This document shows positions 24,334-33,770 of a stretch of DNA of 64,000 nucleotides, piece after piece. The first letter of the stretch is position 1; every line of letters starts with the position of its first letter. The notes below the pieces were generated by a model. It worked only from the letters and a program-made list of their open reading frames with translations. It did not search any database and had not been told where the DNA came from. The DNA is from Lepus europaeus (Eukaryota > Chordata > Mammalia > Lagomorpha > Leporidae): assembly GCF_033115175.1 (NCBI RefSeq), contig NC_084834.1:42808577-42872576 (forward strand). Reading direction: 5' to 3'. Made by a program: the position numbers and the translations under genes.

Positions 24334-24370
<37 letters not shown>

Positions 24371-24378
24371 GTGTGTGC
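24332..24378. repeat. (TGTATG)n microsatellite
   Basis: Repeats of GTATGT within a (TG)n context. Confidence 0.85.
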
Positions 24379-24435
24379 TTATACATGGTATATTCCCCTG
24401 TTCTTCTTGCAATCACTTGAGACCATTTGTTAAAC

Positions 24436-24805
24436 AATTCAACTTGGCCGGCGCCTGGGCTCTCTAGGCTAATCCTCCACTTGTGGCGCTGGAACTCTAG
24501 GTTCTAGTCCCAGTTGGGGCACCGGATTCTGTCCCAGTTGCTCCTCTTCCAGTCCAGCTCTCTGCTGTGGTCCAGGAAGGCAGTGGAGGATGGCCCAAGT
24601 GCTTGGGCCCCTCACCCACATGGGAGACCAAGAGGAAGCACCTGGCTCCTGGCTTCGGATCGGCACAGTGTGCTAGCCGCAGTGCACTGACCGTAATGGC
24701 CATCTGGGTGATGAACCAACGGAAGGAAGACCTTTCTTTCTGTCTCTGTCTCTCTCTCATTGTCTAACTCTGCCTGTCCAAAAAAAAAAAAAAAAAAATT
24801 CAACT
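24436..24805 (+). repeat. Young C-repeat SINE, intact
   Basis: Body 24445-24796, from TGGCCGGCGCCTGGGCTCTC to a pure A tail. A 9-base duplication AATTCAACT lies at 24436-24444 and 24797-24805. The A-box core differs from sister copies (CCTGGGCT in place of CCGTGGCT). Confidence 0.95.
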
Positions 24806-25420
24806 GAATTCTGTCCACAAGGGTAGAAGGCTTCTCCTGGAGAGTATAACTCTACTGTGCTCTCAAGGGAGGAGACAGGCCTCTCTTATCTGCCTGGAGA
24901 ACCCATCATGGGCCCAGTGGGTGCGTGCAATGTCCTAGAACTAAACTCTTAGAGGCAGCAATAAAAAAGTTTGCCTCCATGCCATCTAATCCAACAGCAC
25001 TGCAAGCTTACTTAAGAAGCAGTGACAGTGAATGCCTGAGGGCAGATGATCATTAAATGCTGTACCCATCTTGTCATCTAAGCAGACTCTGTGCTACATT
25101 GATATTACCAGGAGGAACCAGAAATGCCTGTCAAAGGGAACACGGGCGAGAAGCAAGAGAACCACTTAAAAAGGTGTTTTTTTTTTGTTTTTTTTTTTTT
25201 TTTTCCCTCCAATTCCTTCTTTTACATCTGTCTCCGAAATCTCTGCCATCAGTGCTGTGGCAATGCAATTCCACATAGATACTTTGAGTTTCAAGTCTAA
25301 TCTCCCCAGACACTCTAACTTAGTTCCTGCTTGTCGATTCTCTTGCATACTAATTGTGAGAGGAGGGGCCAGCAGCCTGTGGTAGCTTGGCAATACTTTC
25401 ATAAGAACCAGGATATAGTG
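24806..25420. other. Higher-GC unassigned segment
   Basis: Noticeably less AT-rich than the surroundings, with no repeat family I recognise apart from a T-run at 25177-25204. The frames crossing the T-run are not protein-like. It could be conserved non-coding DNA or an unrecognised old element. Confidence 0.4.
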
Positions 25421-25429
25421 GCCTGAATA

Positions 25430-25712
25430 CTTCCTTCCCTTTCCTTTTCCTCTTCTTTTTCCTTTTCCTTTCCTTTCCCTCTTTCCTTTCTCTCTCTTTC
25501 TCTCTATCTCTTTTTCTTTCCCTTCCTTCCTTCCTTCCTTCCTTCCTTCCTTCCTTCCTTCCTTCCTTCCTTCTCTGTCTCTCATATGTATATATGCACA
25601 TGAAATAAAAAGAAAACACAAAAAAATTGAAAGGAAGGAAGGAAGGAAAGAAGGCAGGGATGGAGGGAGGCAGGGGAAGGATAAGGATGGAAGAATGGAA
25701 GGAAAGATGAAG
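25430..25712. repeat. (TTCC)n tract facing a (GGAA)n tract
   Basis: A pyrimidine-rich stretch culminates in about 13 perfect TTCC units at 25520-25573. About 60 bases further on comes a purine-rich stretch with (GGAA)n at 25632-25650. The two are mutually complementary. The 151- and 89-codon reverse frames with Arg-Lys-Glu-Gly repeats are the translation of this microsatellite. Confidence 0.92.
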
Positions 25713-27090
25713 TCAGTTGGTTAAGAAGTTGACAAAACAGTGTATGCCATATTTACACTTCAAATTGAGTTACTCTAGTTAGTAACTTTGCTAGATATTT
25801 CTCATACTGAAAGGATCTAACTTGGAGAATTGACTAATCGTCAAATTGGTAAACTATATAATTACTGTGGGTATGTGCAGACATGTCAATATTATAAATC
25901 GGCATGATAAACAAGAATGTAGACAATCCATTATGAAGTGAGTCATACAAAAGATGAACAAAATCAAATAAGTTAAATTATGACCCATACAAATTAGTGC
26001 TCTACCTTTTATGGCTTTCCTGCTTTTTTATTTATTGTAAAAGAAAGGCCCCGTTTTAACAGCACCTGAAATATTAATGACATCTCAGTTATTTGGATGC
26101 ATTGAAATCCAGAATAATGGATTTATCATCCAGAATAATGGGTTTCATTACTTTAGTTTCTATTTAAAACTCCTAAGTCTAATACTCAAATACAATTTAT
26201 GCTAATTATTAATTGTATAAGGTTGTCCAAATTGTATAATATATAATTTCTCAATTTATAATTCCCAAAGTAATTTATTATTTTTCATTTATATGAAGTC
26301 ATACAGTTACAGCAAGCAAATCCCTCCTATGTCAAACGTCTCCAATGTTTCTGATGTCTTTGGATTTATTGCACTTGCTCTATGAAAAGTGCATAGACTA
26401 AAATAAGTACTTATTTTAATACATATGAATGTTAATATAGTTTTTCTATCAAGAGACTCTGATAAAAATAGACTTAATGTACCTGTGAGTGAGTTTTAAA
26501 TTTGAGAGGGTTTCTGCCCAATTGAGATCAGCAGGTTTTTGAACATGATTGGGTCAAGATATTTTATTACACTTGCCTTCACTCATGTACATGCTTAAAA
26601 CAATTTATTATTACCTTTTCCGTTTGAAGAAGTTTTACTGACTAAGAGTAATTTACTGGACAGAGTTTGATTTGCCAGGGCCTGAACATTTTGCTCATGA
26701 ATTAGTTAACAGTACAGTTTTATTTATATGTCTTTTCAGGTTTATATTCACACTGAATTTATTAAAGTGCAAGTTGGGTAACAATAACAATGAGCAACTA
26801 GAATAGTTTGATTTTTTAATTCCAAGTTTTAAATTGTTGTTTTTCCTGAGACCATCATCAATAATGGATTTGTTACTTTTTGCCAAATCTTGCATATGGT
26901 AAGCCCAATTTTAATAGAAATTCTAAAATCATCAACCTCATTTATCATGAGGTTTATTCATATAAAGGTATCTAAATTATCATCTAATGTAATAACAGTT
27001 TATTCCCATTGAATTCTGTTGCTTTCCTACACAATGACTGGTCACACTCAGTCATCTCTCCAATAGACATGGCAACCAACTATGTGCAAC
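25713..27090. other. AT-rich unique DNA
   Basis: No recognised element. Frames at 26695-26895 and 27009-27269 show no protein similarity, and the latter runs into a LINE-1 fragment. Confidence 0.4.
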
Positions 27091-27094
27091 ATAG

Positions 27095-27900
27095 TAAAGG
27101 GAAAAAATTTCATGTATTTCTTACATATAGTTTTAAGAACATAATTATACTTCCCAGTCTTCCTCTCTCCACTCCCCCCTCATTCCCCTCTCCTCATTTC
27201 TTAATGTTTTTAATTTTTGCAATGACACTTTCAGTTTACTTTATAATAACAAGCTTAATTATCCACTAAATAAATAATTTAACAATTAGTAAGTGGAAAA
27301 ACCACAGATTCTTTGGAGTATAGACAAGGGCTACAAACAATAAATCTTTAAATGTCAGTTTTAATCAGATGTATTACATTTTTGTACTCTATATATTAGT
27401 TACCAAAAATCAGAGAAAACATAATATTTCTCTTTTTTGTACTGCATTATTTGAGTAAACATAAGTTCTCTAATTGTGTCTATTTTGTTATGATAGACAG
27501 GATTTCATTCTTTTTTATGGCAGAGTAGTAATCCATTGTGTAATATTACCACAAATCCTCTATCCAGTAATCAGTTGATGAACATCCAGATTGATTTCAT
27601 TTCTTAGCTATTGTGAATTGAGGTGCTATAAACATGGTGATACAGATAACTCATTCATATGCTGGTTTCATTCTTTGGTTAACTTAAAGGAGTGAGATGG
27701 TTGGGTCATATGGTTTATTTATTTTCAGATATCTGCTTAATATCCATACTATTTTCAATAACAATTGTACAAGTTAACATTCCAACCAACAGTGTATTAG
27801 GGTAACATTTTTTCTTCATCTTCACCAGTAGTTGTTATTTTTGGATTTTTGATGATAGCCATTCTAACTTGCATGAGGTGTAACCCCATTGTGGTTTTAG
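27095..27900 (-). mobile_element. LINE-1 3' fragment (3' UTR and ORF2 end)
   Basis: The same order as the 9.2-10.0 kb LINE-1: AATTTCATGTATTTCTTACA, the pyrimidine-rich CTCCACTCCCCCCTC, TAACAAGCTTAATTATCCAC, then CAGTTGATGAACATCC and GATAGCCATTCTAAC. It ends abruptly at CATTGTGGTTTTAG (5' truncation). Reading is disrupted throughout. Confidence 0.9.
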
Positions 27901-28586
27901 GTAAGAGATGATAAAAGTCCTAGATATCTCTCCAACAGAATTCTTAATTTCACTTGAAAGGGCTCTTAAAATATTAAAAATAAGTCTTCTCTAAAAACTC
28001 TGCATATTTGAAAACTCTGGATAATTGTGTTTCAATTTTCTAAGTTTTTAGAATATTTCCTCAGTTCTTCTATCTGCACCCCCAAAATTGATTAGTTTTC
28101 TTTCTTTTTAAATATATTTATATTATAAATGTTTTTGTATTTTACATTTAAGGTATGTGAATAAACAAAGCCATGGTTGACTTCCCACCCAAAAACATTT
28201 GTAATTTATTAGTTCTTTTTAAGCTTACAGTTAAGAGAAACTTCACAAGATTCAATCTTGACAGGAATAGGCGGATATGTGTCATGTTTAAGTATAGGTG
28301 CAAATCTGAAATCTTGAAGGCAATAATTATTATTTTGAATGATACTAATTTATCATGCCTTTAAGACAGATGTACTCATTTTTCCAAAATATATTCCATT
28401 CTTTGTATTTCTTTCAATGTTTGGAAAAAATAAACTTTTCTGAGTGTCTTTAGTTTTATTTAGTTTATATGTATGTGTGCATTCATCATTCAATTGACCA
28501 TTTTCAAATAATTTGTGATAAAGTACAGATTAACAGAAAAAGAAACAACTGACACACAGATAAATGGATTTTTCAGTCTTCTTTTT
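27901..28586. other. AT-rich unique spacer between two LINE-1 pieces
   Basis: No element recognised. The 63-codon frame at 28173-28364 has no support. Confidence 0.4.
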
Positions 28587-28641
28587 GATATATATATATA
28601 GATAGATAGATAGAGATAGAGATATATATATAGATAGAGAA
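28587..28641. repeat. TA/GATA microsatellite at a LINE-1 end
   Basis: TATATATATA followed by (GATA)n and (GAGATA)n, located where the poly(A) tail of the next LINE-1 would be. It probably grew from that tail. Confidence 0.8.
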
Positions 28642-29777
28642 CCTAATGATACTCCCCAGCCTGTCCTCCCTCTCTGCCAATGACGACCCTCCCTCCTCCT
28701 TCTTTTTTAATACTTTTTTTTGAATTTTTACAGTGACCTACTTTCAGTTTACTTTATAATCACAAGTTCAAACATCCACAAAATAAAGAATTCAACAAAT
28801 AATATAGCAAAAGCCATTGCTCTCAATAGTGCAGATAAGGGTTATAAACAATGATCAAATCTCAAAATGTCAGCCTCACTCACATATGTTACATCTTTGT
28901 GTTCTGTACATTAATTACCACAAATCAGGGAAAACATAATATTTGTCTTTTTGTACTACCTTATTGTGCTGAGCATAATGATTTCCAGGTACATCTGCAT
29001 TAGTGCAAATGACAGGATTTCATTCTTTTTTGTCACTGAATAGTATTCTATAGTGTAAATATACCACATTTTCTTTATCCAATCATCAGTTGATGGACAT
29101 CTAAGCTGATCCATGTCTTAGCTATGGTGAATTGAGCTGCAATAAATATAGGGGTACAGATAACTCTTTCATAAGCTGATTTCATTTCATTTGGATAAAT
29201 TCTCATGAGTGGGATGGCTGGGTCATGTAGTATATTTATTTGCAGATTTGTGAGGGATCACCATACTCTCTTGCATAATGGTTGTACTACTGTACATTCC
29301 TATCAACAGTGGATTAGTCTGTTTCCCCACATCCTCATGAGCGTTTATTGCTTTTGGACTTTTGGATGATAACCATTCTAACTGAGGTCAGGTGAAACCT
29401 CACTGTGGTTTTTATTTGCATTTCCCTGATGGATAGTGATCATGAGCATCTTTTCATGTGTCTGTTGGCCTTATAGTATGTCTTCATGCCTGGTATTGTG
29501 ATGCTTTATTGTTTGCCTTTGATTGCTTTAGCAGAGCCAGTATTGTGGCAGAGTGGATAAGGCTGCTACCTTTGAAGCTGACATTCTATATGGGTACCAG
29601 TTTGAGACCTGGCTGTTCCACTTCTGATCCAGCTCCCTTCTAATGTTCCTGGGGAACCAGCCAAAGATGGCCTAAGTGGTTGGGTTCCTGCACCCATGTA
29701 AGATATCCAGAAGAAGCTCCTGGTTCCTGGACGCAGCTGGCCATTGTGGTTATTTGGGGAGTGAACAAGTGCATGGA

Positions 29778-29823
<46 letters not shown>

Positions 29824-30030
29824 TGTGTGTGTGTGTGTGCATGTAACTCTGTTAAATAAATGAATAAATCTTTAATAAAAAATATTGCTCTAGTTATTAA
29901 GAGTCCCTTGAGTTTCCATATGAATTTCAGCATAATGTTTTCTAGATCAGAAATAAATATTATTGACATTTTGATGGGATCACATTGGATCTATAATTTG
30001 CTTTCAGTTGTATGCATATTTTCATTGTAT
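28642..30030 (-). mobile_element. LINE-1 fragment with internal deletion and nested SINE
   Basis: It follows the 9.25-10.06 kb LINE-1 closely to CATGTGTCTGTTGGCC, then jumps at about 29470 to sequence that in the 9.2 kb copy lies near 10690 (TAGTATGTCT ... GGTATTGTGATGC). About 620 bases of ORF2 are therefore missing. After a SINE (29532-29883) it resumes with ATTGCTCTAGTTATTAAGAG and continues to about 30030. Confidence 0.88.
29522..29893 (+). repeat. C-repeat SINE nested in LINE-1, with TC/TG tract
   Basis: Body 29532-29883 starts CAGAGCCAGTATTGTGGCAG and carries (TC)n at 29781-29819 and (GT)n at 29823-29838 before AAATAAATGAATAAATC. The duplication ATTGCTTTAG / ATTGCTCTAG (one mismatch) lies at 29522-29531 and 29884-29893. 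Confidence 0.93.
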
Positions 30031-30169
30031 TTGTTAGCATTGTGATCTCTACTTAATTTACTTCTTCAAGACTCAGTATCTTTATCTGAAATAAATATTG
30101 AATTTTATATCTGTATCATAAGATTACTTAAAAATAAATGGAAACTATGCAACACAAGACTTATTATAT

Positions 30170-30756
30170 AATTAAATGTCATACACGACTCCTCACCAAG
30201 GAGACAGCAGCTTGAGACATCGCCCTATGCCAGCAGAGAGTTCCTCTTTGTCCAATGTCAGCAGGAAATAGCTCTAAAGAAAGATCATCATCCCTCTACC
30301 CGACCTGGACTTTTGAGGCTAATGTAATCCCATACAACTCTTGCTTTATAAAAAAAAAGGAGGGGGGGAATATTAGCAAAATGGTGTTGTCTTATCTAGG
30401 GAGTAATATACACCCCGGACACCTTCCTAGGCTCTAGCCCCCTGCTGCCACTGCTGGAAGCCAGGTGACCCTATGGCCCAACCACCAGTGTCAGCTCCAC
30501 CCCCATCCTAATGGGATTTGCTGCTCCTACTTCTATGCCTGCCTCCGGCAAAGTTTTAAGAGGACTTGTTCCTGAACACAGCTCTCTTTCTGTCTCCTGA
30601 ATTATCTGCTTTTCTGTCTCTCTCTCTTTCTCTCTCTCTCGATCTTTCACTTATGCTCTCCTTCTTCCTCTTTTCCACCTTCACCCCTTCCCTCTGGTCT
30701 GTCTGTCTGCTAGGTTTCTCCCAATAAACACTTTCCCTTAAAAAAATTAAATATCA
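30170..30756 (+). mobile_element. Retroposed copy of an endogenous retrovirus 3' end
   Basis: In order: a stretch consistent with the end of a retroviral internal region (30182-30349); a polypurine tract, A-run then GGAGGGGGGG, at 30350-30370; an LTR U3/R-like region; the polyadenylation signal AATAAA at 30723-30728; then an A-run from 30740. Flanks AATTAAATGTCA (30170-30181) and AATTAAATATCA (30745-30756) look like a 12-base duplication with one mismatch. A normal provirus or solo LTR would include U5 and would not end in poly(A). I infer a spliced or 5'-truncated viral RNA copied by LINE-1 machinery. The polypurine tract and its context resemble gammaretrovirus-like (class I) elements. No open viral gene remains. 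Confidence 0.6.
30350..30370 (+). promoter_or_regulatory. Retroviral polypurine tract
   Basis: Nine A bases, then GGAGGGGGGGAA, immediately before the LTR-like sequence. This is the primer site for plus-strand DNA synthesis in retroviruses. Confidence 0.7.
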
Positions 30757-30924
30757 ATCAATTTTAGCCATTATTCTTATTTGAACTTCAGAGCAGTAAA
30801 GTATCTGCATGCACTTTTCCTAATTTTTTAAAATTAAATCAAAGAATTAAACAATCCCACTATGAATAAAATCCTATTGTTGTATAACAGTGCACTTCAG
30901 AAACAGGTTCACTTTTTTTCCTTG

Positions 30925-31110
30925 AATGAATGCATGATTTATATGTCAGTTCAAAAGAATTTAATGAGTGCCTACCTTGTGTCATGCAATAAAGTCAAGC
31001 TCTAAGGGCATGAGATAAATATTGTACAAGCCCTGCTCTCGAAGTAGAAATGGACTTGGTTGAGAATAGGAATATCTGCAAGTCATTATACTTTGTGCTA
31101 AAATAGGGAC
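30925..31110 (-). repeat. Ancient L2-type tail, reverse
   Basis: TTGAATGAATGCATG, then AATGAGTGCCTACCTTGTGT, then GATAAATATTGTACAAG, GCCCTGCTCTC and AATGGACTTG match the order of a reversed LINE-2 3' end. Diverged. Confidence 0.55.
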
Positions 31111-31820
31111 AGTCACAGAATAAAAATTAAGCAGAACAGGGAAATGCTGTTGAAGCATCCATGTGCATATTGTGTTACGTGTGGGTGGCTATGGGTGTGA
31201 GTGTTTGTGAAGTTAATGAGAAATCTCATATCTGAAGCCAAAGACATAGTACAGAGAAATAGGAGTGAATAGTGAGAGAGTGCCTTTAAAGAATCCATTG
31301 GTATAAAGAGAGGCTCAAATAACTGGAAAAATCCAAGGGCTTTGGCTAGGTACTGAGCTCAGCTTTCCTCCAAGTGGCTTCATTCTTACACAAGCTTACA
31401 AAAATGGTACTAGAAAATCCAGGTTTATGTGTCTCAGATTCAAGAAGATAAAATCATTTCCTGAGAAGACAATCCTGTTTCCTGACATTTCAGAAAAGGT
31501 CAACAATTATGTCTCATTATGATGAAGGCAGGGAGGTAGCAAGGAGGTGTTGCGCAAATCCCACCACTTCTCTGCCATTCCAACAGGACTTGCAGCCCAG
31601 CATACCCATTCTCCATGACACACCTATCACTTCCCATCATCCACCAGACAACAGGATACTTCCTAGGTTCCAACACATGTTATGCAGCCGCACATGCACA
31701 AGACTCCATAGAACTCCTGGAGAGCACATGTACTGCAGCCCTGATCCAAGGACAGAGCTGATCTTGTAAATTGCAATACCTATTTTTTCTTGAATTTGCC
31801 TGCACTCCTGCCTGAATGTG
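31111..31820. other. Unassigned DNA with a higher-GC centre
   Basis: 31480-31780 is richer in C and G than its surroundings and holds an 86-codon forward frame (31509-31769) rich in Pro, His and Arg with no recognised domain. I do not regard it as a gene. It may be an unrecognised LTR or old repeat. Confidence 0.35.
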
Positions 31821-31837
31821 TGCTTTCCCTTTGTCTA

Positions 31838-31937
31838 TATATACGTATATATGTGTGTGTGTGTGTATAAATATATATAACTATGTCTTTATATATATAT
31901 AACATTATATACATATATATATATATATGTAATTTTT
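31838..31937. repeat. TA/TG microsatellite
   Basis: (TA)n, (TG)n, then (TA)n again across about 100 bases. The overlapping 98-codon frame starts inside it. Confidence 0.85.
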
Positions 31938-32195
31938 CTGCTCTTCTTTATATACATCTTCTTGAATTCTTGCATTGTGGAGGCAAGGACCTAAGAACAA
32001 ATTTAGCAGCATCTTTCCTCCAGCAACAATTAGATTCACTTGTTTCTCATGTATATTCCTTAATAAGTCAATGCAGGATGAAGGATGAAATACAAAGATT
32101 TTCCAAGATTGAATTAGATCTCACACGTACCTTTCATAATTGGACTTGGGAAGATGAATGGTTCCCCAATAACAACTGATCTTACTGTTAGAAAT

Positions 32196-32557
32196 TTAAC
32201 TGGATAGGATCGGTGACATGGTGTAGCCAATAAAGCTGCCTGAGATGTCGACATCTCTTATGGGTGCTGGTTTGAGTTCAAGCTGCTCCACTTCCCAACC
32301 AGCTCCCTGCTCATAGTCTGGGAAAAAACAACAGAAGAGGATTCAAGTGCTTGGGCGCCTGTACTCATGTGGGAGACCCTTGATGAAGCTCCTGGCTCCT
32401 GACTTGAACCTGCCCCCAGCCCTGTCTGCTGCAGCCATTTGGGGAGTGAATCAGCTGATGGAAGATCTCTCTGTCTCTTTCTCTTTCCCTCTTTCTCTGT
32501 AACTGCCTTTCAAATAAATAAATCTTAAAAAGAAAAGAAAAAGAAGTTAAATGGATA
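32196..32557 (+). repeat. C-repeat SINE, older subtype
   Basis: Body 32207-32546 starts GGATCGGTGACATGGTGTAG and ends AAATAAATAAATCTTAAAAA. Flanks TTAACTGGATA and TTAAATGGATA (one mismatch) at 32196-32206 and 32547-32557. Confidence 0.92.
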
Positions 32558-32624
32558 CTTATTTGTTTTAAAACAAACCCATCAACAAATTAAAACAAAA
32601 CAAAAGCCGGAAACTATTGGCTTT

Positions 32625-32993
32625 AAGAGGAGTCCATGGCCGGTGCCGCGGCTCATTAGGCTAATCCTCCGCCTTGCGGCGCCGGCACACCAGGTTCTAG
32701 TCCCGGTCGGGGCACCGATCCTGTCCCGGTTGCCCCTCTTCCAGGCCAGCTCTCTGCTGTGGCCCGGGAAGGCAGTGGAGGATGGCCCAAGTGCTTGGGC
32801 CCTGCACCCCATGGGAGACCAGGAGAAGCAGCTGGCTCCTGCCATCGGATCAGCGCAGTGTGCCGGCCGCAGCGCGCCAGCCGCGGCGGCCATTGGAGGG
32901 TGAAACAACGGCAAAAAGGAAGACTTTTCTCTCTGTCTCTCTCTCACTGTCCACTCTGTCTGTCAAAAAATTAAAAAAAAAAAAAGAAGAGTC
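32625..32993 (+). repeat. Young C-repeat SINE, CpG-rich
   Basis: Body 32635-32983, from CATGGCCGGTGCCGCGGCTC to TCAAAAAATTAAAAA. Flanks AAGAGGAGTC and AAGAAGAGTC (one mismatch). It is highly similar to the copies at 5.5, 57.5 and 58.1 kb. Frames of up to 121 codons on both strands are SINE translations. Confidence 0.96.
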
Positions 32994-33426
32994 TTGCACT
33001 TTCATGTGCTGGATGGAGGGATGGAACGTGAACTACAACGAAGGCTATTACAAATTTTCAATAGATGCTGGGTTCTGAGTTTAGACATTAATAGTGAAAA
33101 CCAAGAGAAGATCCAGATGACAGATATTTGATATTTGTATTAGTAAGCAGATAAGGGTCGTGCTGAGTAAGAAGAGCTCCCAAACATCCAGATGGGCCTG
33201 TTTTTGGATGAGATTTTGGGGCAGTCTTAGGGAACAATGGCTTTGTAGAAGAAGTTATGCAAGATGATAGGTAATCCTCAGGACAACTGTAATGAAAGAG
33301 TATTAAGATTCATGAATTTTAAAGTTTTTCAAGGTCTTCCTGTAGGATTGGAGCTAAAATTTGTATATAGGTGATATAAACTTTGACAAAATAAGAAATA
33401 TGCCCATATTTACTAAAAGAATAAAA
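32994..33426. other. Unique spacer between two young SINEs
   Basis: No element recognised. Confidence 0.4.
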
Positions 33427-33429
33427 AAA

Positions 33430-33770
33430 GGCTGGCGCCGCAGCTCAATAGGTTAATCCTCCGCCTGTGGCACTGGCACACCGGGTTGGGGCACCAGATT
33501 CTGTCCCGGTTGTCCCTCTTCCAGGCCAGCTCTCTGCTGTGGCCCGAGAAGGCAGTGGAGGATGGCCCAAGTGCTTGGGCCCTGCACCTGCATGGGAGAC
33601 CAGGAGAAGCACCTGGCTTCTGGCTTCGGATCAGCGTGGTGCGCCGGCCACAGCGGCCATTGGAGGGTGAACCAACAGCAAAAGGAAGACCTTTCTCTCT
33701 GTCTCTCTCTCTCACTGTCCACTCTGCCAATTAAAAAAAAAAAACAACAACAACAACAACAAAAAAAAAA
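33430..33770 (+). repeat. Young C-repeat SINE lacking its B-box
   Basis: Starts GGCTGGCGCCGCAGCTCAAT and ends in A-run, (CAA)n, A-run. At about 33480 the sequence reads CACACCGGGTTGGGGCACC, where sister copies have a further 12 bases including the pol III B-box GGTTCTAGTCC. A slip between the two GGTT repeats explains the loss. The 158- and 105-codon reverse frames are artefacts. Confidence 0.95.

Noticed and set aside
25166..25621. 151-codon reverse frame with Arg-Lys-Glu-Gly repeats
   Set aside because: The repeats are the translation of (TTCC)n/(GGAA)n, not a real protein.
31509..31769. 86-codon forward frame in GC-richer DNA
   Set aside because: Pro/His/Arg-rich with no domain resemblance. 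It may be part of an unrecognised repeat.
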